DNA of 64,000 nt from Zygaena filipendulae (lineage: Eukaryota; Arthropoda; Insecta; Lepidoptera; Zygaenidae), in the NCBI GenBank assembly GCA_907165275.2, contig OU015674.1, forward strand, positions 2,294,001 through 2,358,000, written 5' to 3'. Numbering within the stretch: the first letter of the stretch is position 1; every line of letters starts with the position of its first letter. The notes under the pieces are model-generated. The model made no database searches and was not told the DNA's origin. It saw only the letters and a list, made by a program, of their open reading frames with translations. The translations under genes and the position numbers were made by a program. Positions 37,021 through 49,700 of this stretch are shown here, piece by piece.

Positions 37021-37688
37021 AGATTTATAAGAATTACAATCACAATAAAATTTCCATGATATCCCGCTGTAACTCTATGAAAGTTCTCAATCATTCGCTA
37101 AGCAAGTAATTATAAGTAATTTTATAACGACGAATGAGACTGGGAGGGTTCTCTTGTGAGGAGAAAAACTTTGCGAAATTCTCTTTTGCGACGCAAAACT
37201 GGGCGGAATTGATTTTATTTGGGAGTCGACACGATTTTTTAATTAAGCGAAGGCAAGGGTTGAGTTTGGAAGAAAATTTTAATGATGGGCGGCCATCTTT
37301 GGAGAGTTCGGAGTAACCCTGATCTGGAACGAAATGCTCGGCGAGATTCGACGAAGCTTTTTAAATTTTAAAATAATTTCATCGATCGAGCGTTGTCTTA
37401 ACGAAAATCTAAGTTTAAACAACCAGCTGGCGAGCTAAATAAAACCGTTTAAAATAGGAAGGATTTTATATAAAGGACGGTGTTTTTTTTCACCTGACAG
37501 TATTTTGCGTTTTTTCTTTATATTGGTATAGGTATTTACTCTCATCTCTTCTACTAGATTATAAAACAGATCAGTACTATCTAATAATATTTTTATGGTA
37601 GGTACGTCTATATCTTGAGCGCGATAGAAACTTGCAATCAGTTTCCGGTAAATGTCTGCTAAATCTGTCATTATATACCTACATAATT

Positions 37689-38097
37689 ATGTCGAAACGT
37701 TAAACCTTTACTTATACAAGTACTACCTCCTTGTTCTTTGTTAGTTGCACATCTTTGTGGATAGACTAGCTTTCCCGCGCGGTTTCACCCGCGATAATTT
37801 CGAAGTTCCCGCGGAATTGTTCTATACAAACTATGCAACCCCTTTTCATCCCCTTAGGGGTTGAATTTTCAAAAATCCTTTCTTATCTGATGCCTACGTC
37901 ATACAAAGGACACACCTTCCAAGTTACAGGTCTCTACGATCAGCGGTTTAGGCTGTGCGTTGATCCATCAATCATTCAGGACAAAGCATTTTATATGTAT
38001 AAATAGATAGAAGATAGATATGTCGAAACGTTAAACCTTTACTTCTACAAGCACTACCTCCTTGTTCTTTGATAGTTGCACATCTTTAATGATAGAT
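37689..38097. repeat. 77-bp direct repeats flanking a Helitron-like insert
   Basis: ATGTCGAAACGTTAAACCTT through CACATCTTT is present at 37689-37765 and again at 38020-38097 with few differences. A Helitron-like element fills the space between. Confidence 0.7.
37766..38018 (-). mobile_element. Helitron-like repeat, third subfamily
   Basis: CTAGCTTTCCCGCGCGGTTT start. The interior (CTACGATCAGCGGTTTAG, GTGCGTTGATCCATCAATCA) matches 60893-61128 and is unlike other subfamilies. Confidence 0.65.
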
Positions 38098-40516
38098 ATT
38101 TGAACAAAAAAACCGCCAAGAACATTTAAACATCAAAGTTGGGTTGAAGTTTATATTTTACGAATCACCAGAGTTTCGCGAACCAGTTCACTTGTTCACA
38201 AAACGAGCTAATAACCGTAATAATTCGGTTGGCGATGAGATTTTTCAAGTTGAGTCTCGTGTCTGTATGGATAGGCTCGCGAAACTTTCCCGGGACCAAT
38301 TTACTGTTTAATAGGTCCCATTTGTTCCCAACATCTCATTGCTCCGCGCGTCACTCCGTCGGCCGTGGTACAGCCAGCAAAATATGTAGGTACCTAGGTA
38401 CTGGTCGTCTTTTTTTTTTGTTTCGATTTTTTTTTTATTTCCCCAACGCCCTAAGTAAATGTACCTATACTTTCTATTTTCCTAAGTCTCGTATTAAGAT
38501 TGAGGAAAAGACCAATTTTTGCAACCTAGGTACTACTACCTATAGAATATATTGTACCTACTTGTAGTCACTAAAATGGAATCAAAAGTGATGTAGGTAT
38601 TTTTATTCGAAAACTTTCTCTCTTTGACGTGAATAAAATTAAAATGTGACAGCATCCACAAGTTTTTGTTTTAACTTTTAAGGCTAACATTGTCATTGGC
38701 GTTTCGCCATAATTGAAGAAGTAGATGAAGAGATTTTTATTATTAAGAAACATTGTCATTGGCAAATTACAATTATAGACGCCATTATTAAAGAAGAAGA
38801 AGAAAAAGAAGTTCCGTACCTACTTCAATATGCCTAGTGCTATGGCTAGAGAGAAGAAGCTGCAAAACAAACTGCCCATTCAATACCTTACCTATTTTTT
38901 AATGGAATAAAGTTCATTCAGAATGCCGTAGGACAGGTTATCTTTGTAATTTCTTTGAAACGAATCTTTTTCGGGCACGGATGCAAATTATGTACCTACG
39001 AAACGTAGCGTGTCATAGTTATAGTCGCATGGGTCGGGGTAGGCAGAATACAAACTATTGGTTCTTCACAGTTAACTAGACCTGGCCTGGTGATCTAAAC
39101 TTGGACTTTTAAAGGTCAGAAAGTTTGGGCATTTTATCTACCTAATTAAAATAGGTATCTACGTCCGAAAAATAACAGACTACAATCATGACAATTTTTT
39201 TTCAACCATAGAGAAAGGACGTTATCGTAATTTCTATGTTGCTAACTGTACATACGTATCCACAATGAATTAATTTTCACAGCTAAATATTTGAGTGCTT
39301 ATTTATTTACAACGAATTCCTTGGTTTTTCATTCTGACCACCGCCTTGGATGTGTGTAGACCTACTGTGGATTATGTAGGTTCGGTTCTCATTGGGGACA
39401 GATTGTTTTGTGTTGCACTAAGTTGATTCGGTACTTAAGTACCTGATTGTACCAATCATAAAAAAGACTATCCTGCTGAGTTTCTTGTCAGTTCTCAGTA
39501 GAGCGCGCGTTCCGAACTGACGGAAATTTCAATTAAATTTTAAGAACTGCTTGCTGACGATTACATCATACCGATCATAAGTAATGTTAAAGATATTTTG
39601 AATTTTGATTTCGTTTTTCGTGTTCGCATATTCATGAATTCCTGGTCCAATCGCCAGAGCAGGGGTGGTATAAATAAAAGTTGGTACCCATACTCCACTC
39701 ATCAGCCAATGAATCAGGCTCACAGCGAAACGTCACTGTTAGGAAAACATTTAGTATTATTGAAGTCCTACGACACATTGGCGAGTTTAGGTATATAGAA
39801 TAGAATAGAATAGAAAAAAGTATTATAAATAAATTTATATATTGAACCAAAAATGGGTCGAATAAATAAGTTTACAAGTTGAAGACTAGGTACAAGTTTA
39901 CTAGCCGCTATGGTACTTTCAAGTTATTTGAGGCAGGTAAGTACGTACTTTGGTATATATAGTGCATTTTTAGCGGGTAACGATCGTACAAAAGAGCTCA
40001 TAACTTAGTTAATTTCCACGATTCTAATAAAAATACGCGTGGGATGTGTATTAAAATAACCTTGTATAGAACGCGAAAGCAAAATGTTTACGTCTCCTAC
40101 AATTTCCTTTTGCCAAATCATTTTCTCAACAAAAATGTCCCCCTCACAACAATCTAACAATAAGTAGTATAAAATTGCAACATTTCCCCAAACGAACTCG
40201 GTAGGTACTTAAATTGAAACACCTAAAATTACAGATAACACGAAACAAACGGCGGTAAAAATATTAATTCTAAGATTTGGGGCCGCGAGGGTGACTCGGC
40301 CCCCAGCAGTGGGGGCGCCTCGGACCCACCGCGTCGGGTACTTTTTTGACACCCACTATAGGTAACCCTTTTTTCGAAGGGGGTGAAACGCTTTTGCAAT
40401 TTAAATTTTATCTCGTCGTAATGAGCGAGACGCCAGGTTTCTTTGGATTTAAACAAACGAACAGAAAATAACAGATAGAAGCGACATCAACTTATGAACA
40501 AAAACTAAAGATGAAA
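38098..40516. other. Intergenic stretch
   Basis: No recognisable gene. It has a GAA/AAG-rich tail with a duplicated ACATTGTCATTGGC (38688 and 38751) and a GGGGCCGCGAGGGTGACTCG patch near 40281. Confidence 0.45.
39791..39813 (+). repeat. (AGAAT)n microsatellite
   Basis: Four to five AGAAT units. Confidence 0.7.
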
Positions 40517-40806
40517 ACCAGTGTTGCCGGGTGATTTTCGCACACAAAACTATTCATCACGCGCCATAAAACATTCATTAACGTAAAGAAATGTATTAAA
40601 CGATTTATGGTTATGTTTTTACTTAGTCACTGTTTTCAAAATTTACAGTTTTGGTAATATTTGTGGTAAATATACTTGGGATGGCAGCAAAAGAAGTTTT
40701 GGACAAGTTAGAGCATTCGCTCTAACTTCCTTTGCAACGGCGGCGGCCCGCCTGCCCCGCCTACATGTCCTTTCTAGTTAATTTATTTGCTCTGTGATTT
40801 AAACAG
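40517..40806 (-). repeat. Dispersed repeat B, copy 2
   Basis: Inverse partner of 310-566. Its palindrome reads TAGAGCATTCGCTCTA: the arms are kept while the four central bases differ from copy 1. Confidence 0.65.
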
Positions 40807-42900
40807 ATAGGTCGGTAGTTGGTTTACTAATGTTGATTTAAAACTTCTTATTTGAACGCATTATAAATCAGCCTTAAACCTTCATAGCATACCAAATCTT
40901 GTGTAGGTCACACACACTTTACCTCGCTAAAAGATAGCTGTAAAATTCTCGCAACTTAATCAGATTGCCTGGATTGGATTATGTAGACAGTAATTTTTTT
41001 TTTTGAGACATCTAAACGTATCTAGTATATTTGAAAAAGATCCTTAAATACGAACCTATGGGTCTTTCTTCGAAAATTCTGACTATGTACTGTTTGTTAC
41101 ACTTATTAAAAAAAAAAACAGGGATGTTGCGAATATTTGTTGTCGTCTCCAACCGTTATAAGATCTTAAATCCGCATCCGCATCCACACCTGAGGATGTG
41201 AAAAAATCGGTATCTGCAACATCGCTGTTATTAATATAATCATAGATCAATCTTGTCACTTCGTAGTTATATAGAGATCTACATATACCTCTAACTCCGT
41301 TTTAAAATCAAGGGGTGGATAAGTATAAATCACAAGTTAAGTAACCTATCTCCATCTGGATTCAAGAAAATCGGGTTAGAAGTAATTTGCAGTAGCTAAA
41401 TGTCAATAACAAGACTTTGTTTGGAACAGTGGGTTGCAAATTATTAACAAATAATGCGAGACACTGACAGTTTCAAAATGTGTCTTGTGTTTGATTTTAT
41501 TTTTATGGTGATTATATGTATATTTTAATGCAATCAATGTATTAGGTATAATTAAAAAAATATAGATTAACTAGGTAAACAAAAGTAGGTACCAGGATTT
41601 TATAGCCGTAGCACGAGGACGTGACACTAAATAAATTAAAAAGTTCCCTCCAAAACCGTTTTAAAACAAAAATGGAATCACGAATAGTTCTTTAAGTTTA
41701 AAAGCGAAAGTGTTCGAAACTTTTTAATTTGCGAACGAGCGGTGTTCGAAAGTCAAATTTTTCATCGCCACAAAGTTTGTGCCAGCACGAGCGAAGTGAG
41801 CGGAGGTGCGAAACAGTTTTAACGGTTTAAAGTTTAAACTTTAAAATGAGCATCGCCTTGTTTTTTTTTTTATAAATAAGTATAGGGAGGTGCAAAGTAT
41901 TTTGAAATACTTAATCTTGTTTTTCTATTAACTTTGATAAGCATCGGAAAGACTTATAGGTAGATATACCTACCTAGATACATTATGAAAAACATTGGTA
42001 TGTTTTGCTGTTTGAATGATTTTATTTTACACAATATAATATTTTATTTTATTTTAAAATAAGCAAATAAATCCTTTTTTGATAACCAGCACAAGCATAT
42101 AGTCTCATTATTTTAATTCCATATCGACAGAGCTTTGTCGGAGGTTAAAAGACGTCACGACGTAAAGTCGTATAGGTAGGTAGGTATGTCTTCGGCTGTG
42201 TTGTCTTTGGTTAGTAGGTTATATTAATTCCAAGATGTCTGCCACAAAATTAAGGTCAGTTAAAAACCCGTTAGCGGCAGCGGCCCGCGACCGATGCTAT
42301 TATGGCTTTATTGGAAACTATATAAACATCATCCGGCAGTAGGTACCTTGCATCCTGTTGAGAACGGAACTCGCCTATTACCTCACTTCCGGGCGAGTGG
42401 GAAAACGCGGGAAACTTCCAAATTAGGGTAATTTTTCACCGAGTGGCAAGAAAGATGGCGTTGTTTTTGGCGGGAAAAGAACATTGTGCGCTTCGAGTGG
42501 CGGTTACTGGACTGGAGTTTATGGTTTTGGGGTTGCCACTGCATTATGCGAGCAAAATAAATTATGTGAAAATTGTCTATACGAATATACCCGCGGCTTC
42601 ACCTGCATCATGCACTTTAGGAATCGGGAACTATTTCCTCCGATTATTCGATAGAAATTAAATTCTTTAATGTGTGATATACCTACTTAGTAACCAACTT
42701 CTTCGCAAATATCTATTTGATTCGTGGTAACTTCAATGTTCCTCGGGAACTCCCTATTATATATAAATAAACATTCTCCAAGAAATTATATATCAATGAT
42801 GTTTAAACCCGCATCAAGATCCATTACAAGAAGTAGTTTAAAAAAAAATAAGCGGACACACATAGACAGATAGGAAAAACTGCTTTATATTTACTTCCTA
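40807..42900. other. Intergenic stretch
   Basis: Besides the short foldback repeat it holds AT-rich DNA and AAAGATGGCG at 42451. The frame from 42443 has no recognisable domain. Confidence 0.45.
41119..41227. mobile_element. Short foldback repeat (CAGGGATGTTGC ends)
   Basis: CAGGGATGTTGC at the left pairs with GCAACATCGCTG at the right (one mismatch). The interior has CCGCATCCGCATCC. It resembles a short TIR element common in Lepidoptera. Confidence 0.5.
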
Positions 42901-43166
42901 TCTTAATATATATAAATCACGTGTCACGTTGTTTGTCCGCGATGGACTCCGAAACTATACTGAACGGATTTTGATAAAATTTTGTAACCATTTATAATAT
43001 GGTCCAACTTAAAAGATAGGATAGTTTTTATCCCGCGGGAACTCCGGCACTAATGCGGGAACAGCTAATCACCGTAAACTACTGTCGGGGTACAAAGAAG
43101 GACATAGAGCACTTTTTTCCCGCAACCTCCGAAATTACCGCGGATGAAATCGCGAGGGACAGCTAG
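42901..43166 (+). mobile_element. Composite Helitron-like element with two 3' ends, copy 2
   Basis: Starts TCTTAATATATATAAATCAC. An internal end (GGGAACAGCTAA at 43066-43077) is followed by a second 3' module ending GGGACAGCTAG. Same structure as 20058-20340. Confidence 0.65.
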
Positions 43167-43235
43167 TTTATTTATATATGTATATACCCTAATTTTATCC
43201 CTATAAGTGACACTATAAAACGGGTTCGATCCTCA

Positions 43236-43277
43236 GTTAAGAAAATTATTTAAATTTTTTTAAATAATTTTCTTAAC
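43236..43277. repeat. Perfect 18-bp hairpin
   Basis: GTTAAGAAAATTATTTAA and its exact inverse are separated by six bases. A tRNA-like B box (GGTTCGATCC) lies just upstream at 43223-43232 without an A box. Confidence 0.6.
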
Positions 43278-44801
43278 TTATTTATTTAGAACTTATTTAT
43301 TTATTTAAAAAAATCTTATCATAATGTTTAGTTCATATCAAAATCGGTCCCGAAACAGTCGGTCTGGTTATCCACGTTTCCTTGAAAATTCACCCAATAT
43401 ACTTATTAGCAATCGAGAAAAATATATTTTCAACGCCATCGATTAAAATGGAAGGGTTTATGTCTTGCCTAAACATTTTTTTTTTATATCTTATAATCAA
43501 AGGGAATTAAACAGTTGTAAGTAGGTAGGTATCTATAAGTCATTAACCGAGCGGCTGCACCCGAGCGAAGAATACTATATCAGTCGATGAAATTACCTTA
43601 AAATACGTCTAAGGAAATTAACATTTTTAATCGAGTACAGTCAAATTTTAATATCAAACTGTAATTATAGTTTGTTAGAGTCGAAAATCCAACGAAACAA
43701 GCGGGCGTAACTTGAGAAAGTTTCTTTTAAGTCGACAGCAATTATTCTTGAAAATGGCGCCAGAAAAAGTAGGGGATTTCAAAGGATTGGGCCAATTTAG
43801 ATTTATTTTTCTCCCTGTCCGGAGCGCGGGGGTGTGCGGAGGGGTGGGAGGGAGGCGGTTGAGAAGTTTTGTTGCCGCCTAGATAGGGACGCCAGGGTGG
43901 TACGGCTCCAAGAAAGTGTCAAGAGTCCAAGACGTTTGCAATGTTTTTTTTTTTTTAAGTTAAAAAAAACCTACGTTGTATGGGAAAGTAAGAAGAAAGG
44001 TGGATAAAAATAACTCATATTCACAATATACAGACAGTCAGGGACATAGGTACCTACAGAAACGTTAAACCAAGAGGCAAAGTTGTATTAAAACAGGTAC
44101 CTATATTGAAGATTTATACGTAGTAGGTAGGAACAGGTATTTAGGGATTTGTTGAACTAACACTATCAGAATTCGAAATAAATTAAAAGGGATCGTCATG
44201 GTTAGTTTAAAATTGTAACTAACCATGACCTAATGGTTCCCGGCTTATGCTGAGCTGGTTGCCTTTTTGTTAATTTATTGTCGTTACGAATAAACTTTCA
44301 TTTAATTTCATTTCATTTCATTTTTTTCATTTCATTTCCTTTCATTTCATCCCCTTTAAATAGGTACATACGAAATCCCATAATTCTTCTCATTCTACGA
44401 CTACTTTTTACCTATTGGGTATAAAATATCGAACAAATTTCTTAAACCGTGTGGAGCAACAGCTAGATATAAAAAATAAGCTAAGCCATGTTTCCGTCAC
44501 AGCACTTTCTAGGAGCCGTACACGTAATAACTCTGTGTCGATAAAAAATAAAATGGGGTGGCCGCTTTCCCCTTGTAAAAACGCGAATCTCTTTAAGTTT
44601 ATGATAATCCCGCGCAATGGCGCAGCGACAGCGACCTGCCTTGTATATATTGGTATATATTGGTAGGTACATAGCACAAATGCAGTTTTTAGAAATCCGG
44701 AGCGAATTGACAAAAACAGACCCCTTATAGTTTCGTCAGCCCATATGTCACAGCTATTAGAAATATTTGCAAACTATTGGGTCAATAGTTTATTTATATT
44801 A
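43278..44801. other. Intergenic stretch
   Basis: A G-rich patch at 43817-43860 (GGGGTGTGCGGAGGGGTGGG), then AT-rich DNA and the TTTCA tail. No gene seen. Confidence 0.45.
44290..44350 (+). repeat. (TTTCA)n microsatellite after a LINE-like tail
   Basis: Repeated TTTCA follows GTTACGAATAAACTTTCATT, which looks like a retroposon 3' end with a variable simple tail. A similar tail occurs near 30195-30240. Confidence 0.5.
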
Positions 44802-45031
44802 TCCTACTAATATTATAAATGTGAAAGTGTGGATGTTTGGATGGTTGGATGTTTAGATGTTTAGATATTTGGATGTTTGTTACTCAATCACGCACAACGG
44901 CTGAACGGATTTGAATGAAATTTGGCATGCACGTTGTCAGAGGTACAGAGAAGGACATAGGGTACTTTTTATCCCAGAATTCTCGCGGGAACTCCGAAAT
45001 TACCGCGGGTGAAACCGCGGGGCACAGCTAG
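44802..45031 (+). mobile_element. Helitron-like repeat, full length, consensus-like
   Basis: The best-preserved long copy: TCCTACTAATATTATAAATG start, repeated TTGGATG/TTTAGATG units, intact CGCGGGTGAAACCGCG hairpin, and GGCACAGCTAG end between A and T. Confidence 0.75.
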
Positions 45032-45169
45032 TCATAGATAAATTTTGAAAGAAACGTAGTTATTAGGTATCTACCTATACCTATTAAAAAACCCGCTAAA
45101 GTGTATAAGCACCGGGTATATGATGACCACTGATCAGCGACCCATAAACATCCCCAAAAACAGAACCGC

Positions 45170-45450
45170 GAAATAGGCTAAAAATTATATTTTTTTTAGT
45201 TTTTACTCCGTCATGTACCTAGTAAATGATTATTAAAAAATAATGGACACATATTTCTTCTTTTCTCACAGAATCAATAAATATCGGCGTCGCATTGAGT
45301 CGAAATGTTGCGTGACGTCTCAAATTGATGCACTTTATATGCGGTTATGACGTCACGAACCCCCACTCCTAGACGGGGAAAATCCGGATGCATGATTTAC
45401 TACTACCAGAAGAATTTTTACTTGAAAACTCACTGACTAATCATGAAATT
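45170..45450 (+). repeat. Dispersed repeat D, copy 2
   Basis: GTTGCGTGACGTCTC, GAACCCCCACTCCTAGAC and CCAGAAGAATTTTTACTTG align with 26756-27000. Confidence 0.45.
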
Positions 45451-45835
45451 TCAAAAACTACTTGACACTTGAAACTGAAAGGCAAGAAGGTAGGTAATTT
45501 TGGCAGTAGACGTCAGTTAAGAAAGGATTTCCATCTCGGAGCTCCCGAGGGAATCCTACAATTCACGAGGTTGCCGCGGCCAACAGCTTGTGGGAAAAAA
45601 ATACAACACCGAAACCATTAAATTAAATGTACTTACATCGGACAATATTTTGTGGAGTTAAGGCGGAAGCGGATGGAGACAAACAGGCACACTGCACAGT
45701 CTTCTGGAAGGGAGCCAGGAGGTTCGACTGTTGCCGCAAGAAAACACAATGCGCACTTTTTTTTAAATTTAATTTATACAGATGTAATTTTATGGCTTTA
45801 TTTACGTATAGAATATATTTATAGGTATATTAAAA

Positions 45836-45985
45836 CTAAGTGTGCCCGCGGTTTCACTCGCGTGAGTTTTGGGATTCCCGCAGGGATTCCAGGGTAGCCT
45901 AATTTATTTCATAAACCTTCCCTGAACTTTCACAATTAATATTTCAAGATCAAAATTAGCAAAATCGCTCCAGATTCCAGACAAT
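45836..45985 (-). mobile_element. Helitron-like repeat, diverged
   Basis: GTGCCCGCGGTTTCACTCGC and GGGATTCCCGCAGGGATTCC; CTAG is lost. Confidence 0.5.
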
Positions 45986-46194
45986 CTCGAGTTTTATCGA
46001 GACAAACGAACAGCAATGCATTTTTTATACAAAGATCTGATCTTATAAATTTGGGTGTAAGTAGGTACACTATACAGTTTTTATCAAAGTCGGTCAAAGG
46101 AGTCTTTGAGCTTTTTTCGATATTCTTTGTAGTTTCGAATTTGGCCACCTATGCCTACCAAAAATTCAGCCTGAATAAGATGGTACAGGTTATA

Positions 46195-46387
46195 GCTCGC
46201 TATAATAGTTCCCCATGGTTTTGCCCGTGTTAATCTCAAAGTTCCCGCGGCAATTCCGAGACTATGTCCTTTTCTATACCCCTGACAACGCGTATGCAAA
46301 ATTTTATCAAAATCAACTAAGTAGTTAAGGCGTGAAAGCGAAACAAACTCACATTCGCATTTATACGTAGATATAATATTAGTTAGG
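46195..46387 (-). mobile_element. Helitron-like repeat, near full length
   Basis: GTTCCCCATGGTTTTGCCCG through TAATATTAGTTAGGA. Followed 11 bp later by another copy in the same direction. Confidence 0.6.
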
Positions 46388-46398
46388 AATATTATTTA

Positions 46399-46603
46399 CT
46401 AGGTGTGCCCCGCGGTTTCACCCGCGGCAATTTCGGAGTTCCCGCAGGAATTCCGGGATAAAAAGTACCTACCCTATGTCCTTTTCTGTACCCCTGACAA
46501 CGTGCACGCCAAATTTCATCCAAATCCGTTCAGCCGTTTTTGCGTGATTGAGTAACAAACATCCAAACATCATCACTTTCACATTTATAATATTACCTAG
46601 TAG
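46399..46603 (-). mobile_element. Helitron-like repeat, full length
   Basis: CTAGGTGTGCCCCGCGGTTT, intact hairpin, GCCGTTTTTGCGTGATTGAG and CACTTTCACATTTATAATAT. Confidence 0.7.
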
Positions 46604-46750
46604 CATTTAGCTTTGGTGACGTGGTGGTGGTGGATGTTCGCTCAAATGCTTATAAAGCATTTTTTCATCTAACAACAGCGGCTGACGCCGTTACTCATTC
46701 TATGTCCAAATTAAAAACAATTATAACGGGAGAAATTGGAGGGGGTGAGG

Positions 46751-46792
46751 CTAGAGGGCAGCGGGTGTGCGGGGAGGGGTGGGGTGGCGGCG
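46751..46792 (+). other. G-quadruplex-capable tract
   Basis: Runs GGG, GGG, GGGG, GGGG and GGGG with loops of one to five bases. Confidence 0.4.
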
Positions 46793-47033
46793 AGATGAAA
46801 AATTAAGACAATTTGAAGAGAAGCGTCGGGACTCGGGTACAGTCTACAGTCTATCTATACTGATACTCAGTAAAATGGGCTGGACATACCTACTTCTTAG
46901 GTAACTCTTCAACTCGTAGAAAATTACGTTTCTATGCATATAAATAAAATTAAAATGTCTGTTTGTAATTCCAAATTAATAGCTTTTTACTAAATGCATA
47001 TGAAAGTATATACTTACATAAAAAAGAAAAAAA

Positions 47034-47222
47034 AATTGTCTACTTTTCTGTCTGTCTTAATTTTGGGTAATCTCTGAAACGGTTGGACCTATTTTAACGG
47101 GACTTTCACTGGCAGATAGCTGATGTTATAAGGAGTAACTTAGGCTACCTACTTTTATTTTAGAAAAAAATTGTTCCTGCGGGAATTCCGAAACTCACGC
47201 CGGTGAAACCGCGGGGCACAAT
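47034..47222 (+). mobile_element. Helitron-like repeat, CTAG lost
   Basis: GGGTAATCTCTGAAACGGTT to GTGAAACCGCGGGGCACAAT; the final CTAG is replaced. Confidence 0.55.
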
Positions 47223-49696
47223 TTCAGTCAAGAATAAAAAAACGTGTATATGTTTACTGAAATGCCTTTGAACTTTATTTTACAACACTGCTTATAATCA
47301 ATAATAATGTTTAAGTACATAACTAATTAAAGGTCGTCCTTTTGGATATAAATAAATTAACAACGTATTAATTGCATACCTGCCTTCCATTCAGTGCAAA
47401 GAACAAAATATAACATGCCATTTTAAGCATTTTTTCTGTATATTTGTCGTCGGAACGGCTGAACCGAAGTTGGTGTAGTACTTATAATTTAAATTTACTA
47501 TGGCATAAACATCGATCTCATATAAAAAGTAGATAGGTACACAATCAGCGTCAAAAAATGTCCTCATGAAATGAGCGCCCACTTGAACATTTGGGTGTGC
47601 TTTTAAATCAGGTCATGAGCATGACTCATGAGACCGTATAGTTATTACGTTTTCACCTAATGCTTTAGGTATTATGTGTTCATTACATTTAACGCAAATT
47701 TAATTCGGTACATATTACAAATCAATATAACCACAGCTGTAACTACTTACGTAAACACGACTGTGGACAGTTTTTAAGTGAACTTTTGTATGGGACTGGG
47801 TATCTACTTTTCTACTTTTTTATATATTAATTTAATTTTACATGTTACATTACAAATTCGCTGTCTCTTCGGGTCATAGGCATTACGCAAAGAATGGAAC
47901 GTCCCGCGTCCCTTTCCTTCGGTCATTAATCTTCGCCTAGATTCGATGAAAATGAGAATGACTGCCAGTTTACACAGTAATTTGCACATTTATATACATA
48001 CAATTTTTTTAACTCTTATTTTTATCTAAAGTATTTAATTTACTCGTTTAGGAATATAAAAAAGAAACAGATAAAAAAGGCCATAAAAAAGCCACCCCGA
48101 CTTAAAGAAACAAATTAAACAAAGCACAATAACAGCAAAGAATACGACTTGCCACCCTAAATACACCCCTTTTAGACAAAAAAAAAACAAACGAGACAAA
48201 ACACCTCCCGTCACAAGTTTGTAAGGGACAAAAGATCGCCCCGCGAAAAATTAAGATTCAAATTGTAAGAAAATTAAAATTCGACGAACGGTCAACTGTG
48301 CGTCTCTTTTCCGCTCCGCGTTAGTGTATAACGTTCGTCTCTCTTACTCGTTTGAATAAAAAAGTAGGGGTTGATCGGAGTCTCATTTCACGGGGGAGCC
48401 AATTTGAATAAAGTTATTGGGATGGAATGACAACGATAGTGTTTGACTGAGGAGCATCAAGACATTTTTACCACCAACTTACTTAAAACAAGTTCAACAT
48501 TAATTTGAATATTCACTTAGGAATAAATATTATAGGTCCGTAGATATAACTTTTTACTTAAGTACTAACCTTCATCTTTCGAGACAAAACAATGAGTTTT
48601 TTGTGCAAACGCGAGGCGCTAAAGCGCTTTGTAATGAATGCAATATAAAATTCCACGGAGGGAATAATACGTCATTTATATATGATAACTACATACTTAT
48701 TAGGTACTTTGTATATCACCAAAATCATAAATTCTTTTGGTGCCCTTTAGTGATTAAAAAGATCCGTCTATGGCAATAAAAAAGCCCCGGATTAATTAAT
48801 ATGCATCATATTTCTTTAATAATTGGTTTATTACATGTATTTGCTTAAATTAGATAAAATAATATCTAGAATTTAAAAAATAATACAAAATATACTTAAT
48901 CGATAAGTTTTTTTTTACTTTATAATTAAAAAGGGTTGCACGACGTCAAATCTTGTCTGATCAAAGGGGGTCTGAAGATGCTTTAAAAATGTTCCACCCA
49001 CTGCTGGGGGGGCTCCGGGGGGTTGAGGGGGCCTGGTAGGGGGGCCGCGTTTCTTTGTGCCGCGTTATCTATACAATTATTTGAAGAAAGTCTCGCAAAA
49101 AGATAGGAAGGCTGGACTCGCTTTTGTGACCGTCCGTTACGCTAGAGGCGCTTGTCTTGGTAATTTTATCGTGTACCTACTTACCTAAGTTTAAAGAATA
49201 TTTTTAAAGGAGATTTCTTTTTCTTTTCATTGATATACCTACGTATACCTACCTACCAAATACCCAAAATAAAAAATCAACGACGCAAAAACGTCCTGAA
49301 AAAAGAACCACTAAACTGAAATACATATCTACCTATAATACCTAGAATCTGCATTTCGTTTTGATTTGTAGTCGTAAAGACTAAAGTATGTTTTAAAAAC
49401 ATACAAACATAGGTACCTACTTACAGGTCAAACTGAGAACCTCCTTTTTTTGAAGGCGGTTAAAAACAGCTTTGCGTCGTAAGGTTTGAGTAGGTACGAA
49501 ACTGTGTTTACCTATCAAATCAGTTTGTGACGATGACATATTTTGTATGGACCTATGAATCTAAGAAAAAGGTTTAAAAATTATATTAATATAATATGTA
49601 GGTAGTAGCTCCAAAATATACCTACTTAGGTACAAGGTGTGCCATAAATATCTGAATAGAACGAGAACTGGTTTATTTATTTTAAAGATATCACTT
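47223..49696. other. Intergenic stretch left of the LTR element
   Basis: AT-rich with the G4 tract at 49006 and dense TAGGTA/TACCTA words from 49180 to 49700. No gene seen. Confidence 0.45.
49006..49044 (+). other. G-quadruplex-capable tract
   Basis: Runs of seven, six, five and six G with loops of four, four and seven bases; the clearest case in the window. Confidence 0.5.
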
Positions 49697-49700
49697 AGGT
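49697..49700. repeat. Target-site duplication AGGT, left copy
   Basis: AGGT abuts the left LTR and is repeated at 55137-55140 after the right LTR. Removing the element and one AGGT restores a TTAGGTATT site, a sequence type very common in this window. Confidence 0.75.

Larger units (their letters stand above)
35344..37688. other. Intergenic stretch
   Basis: GC-richer patch at 35530-35720 with AAAAATGGCGCCG. Otherwise AT-rich with the Helitron-like and LINE-like pieces listed separately. The frame at 37435-37671 shows no domain. Confidence 0.45.

Noticed and set aside
43223..43232. tRNA gene suggested by GGTTCGATCC
   Set aside because: No A box or cloverleaf could be folded around it. The same holds for GGAATCGAACCC near 33751 and GGGAATCGAACC near 24525.
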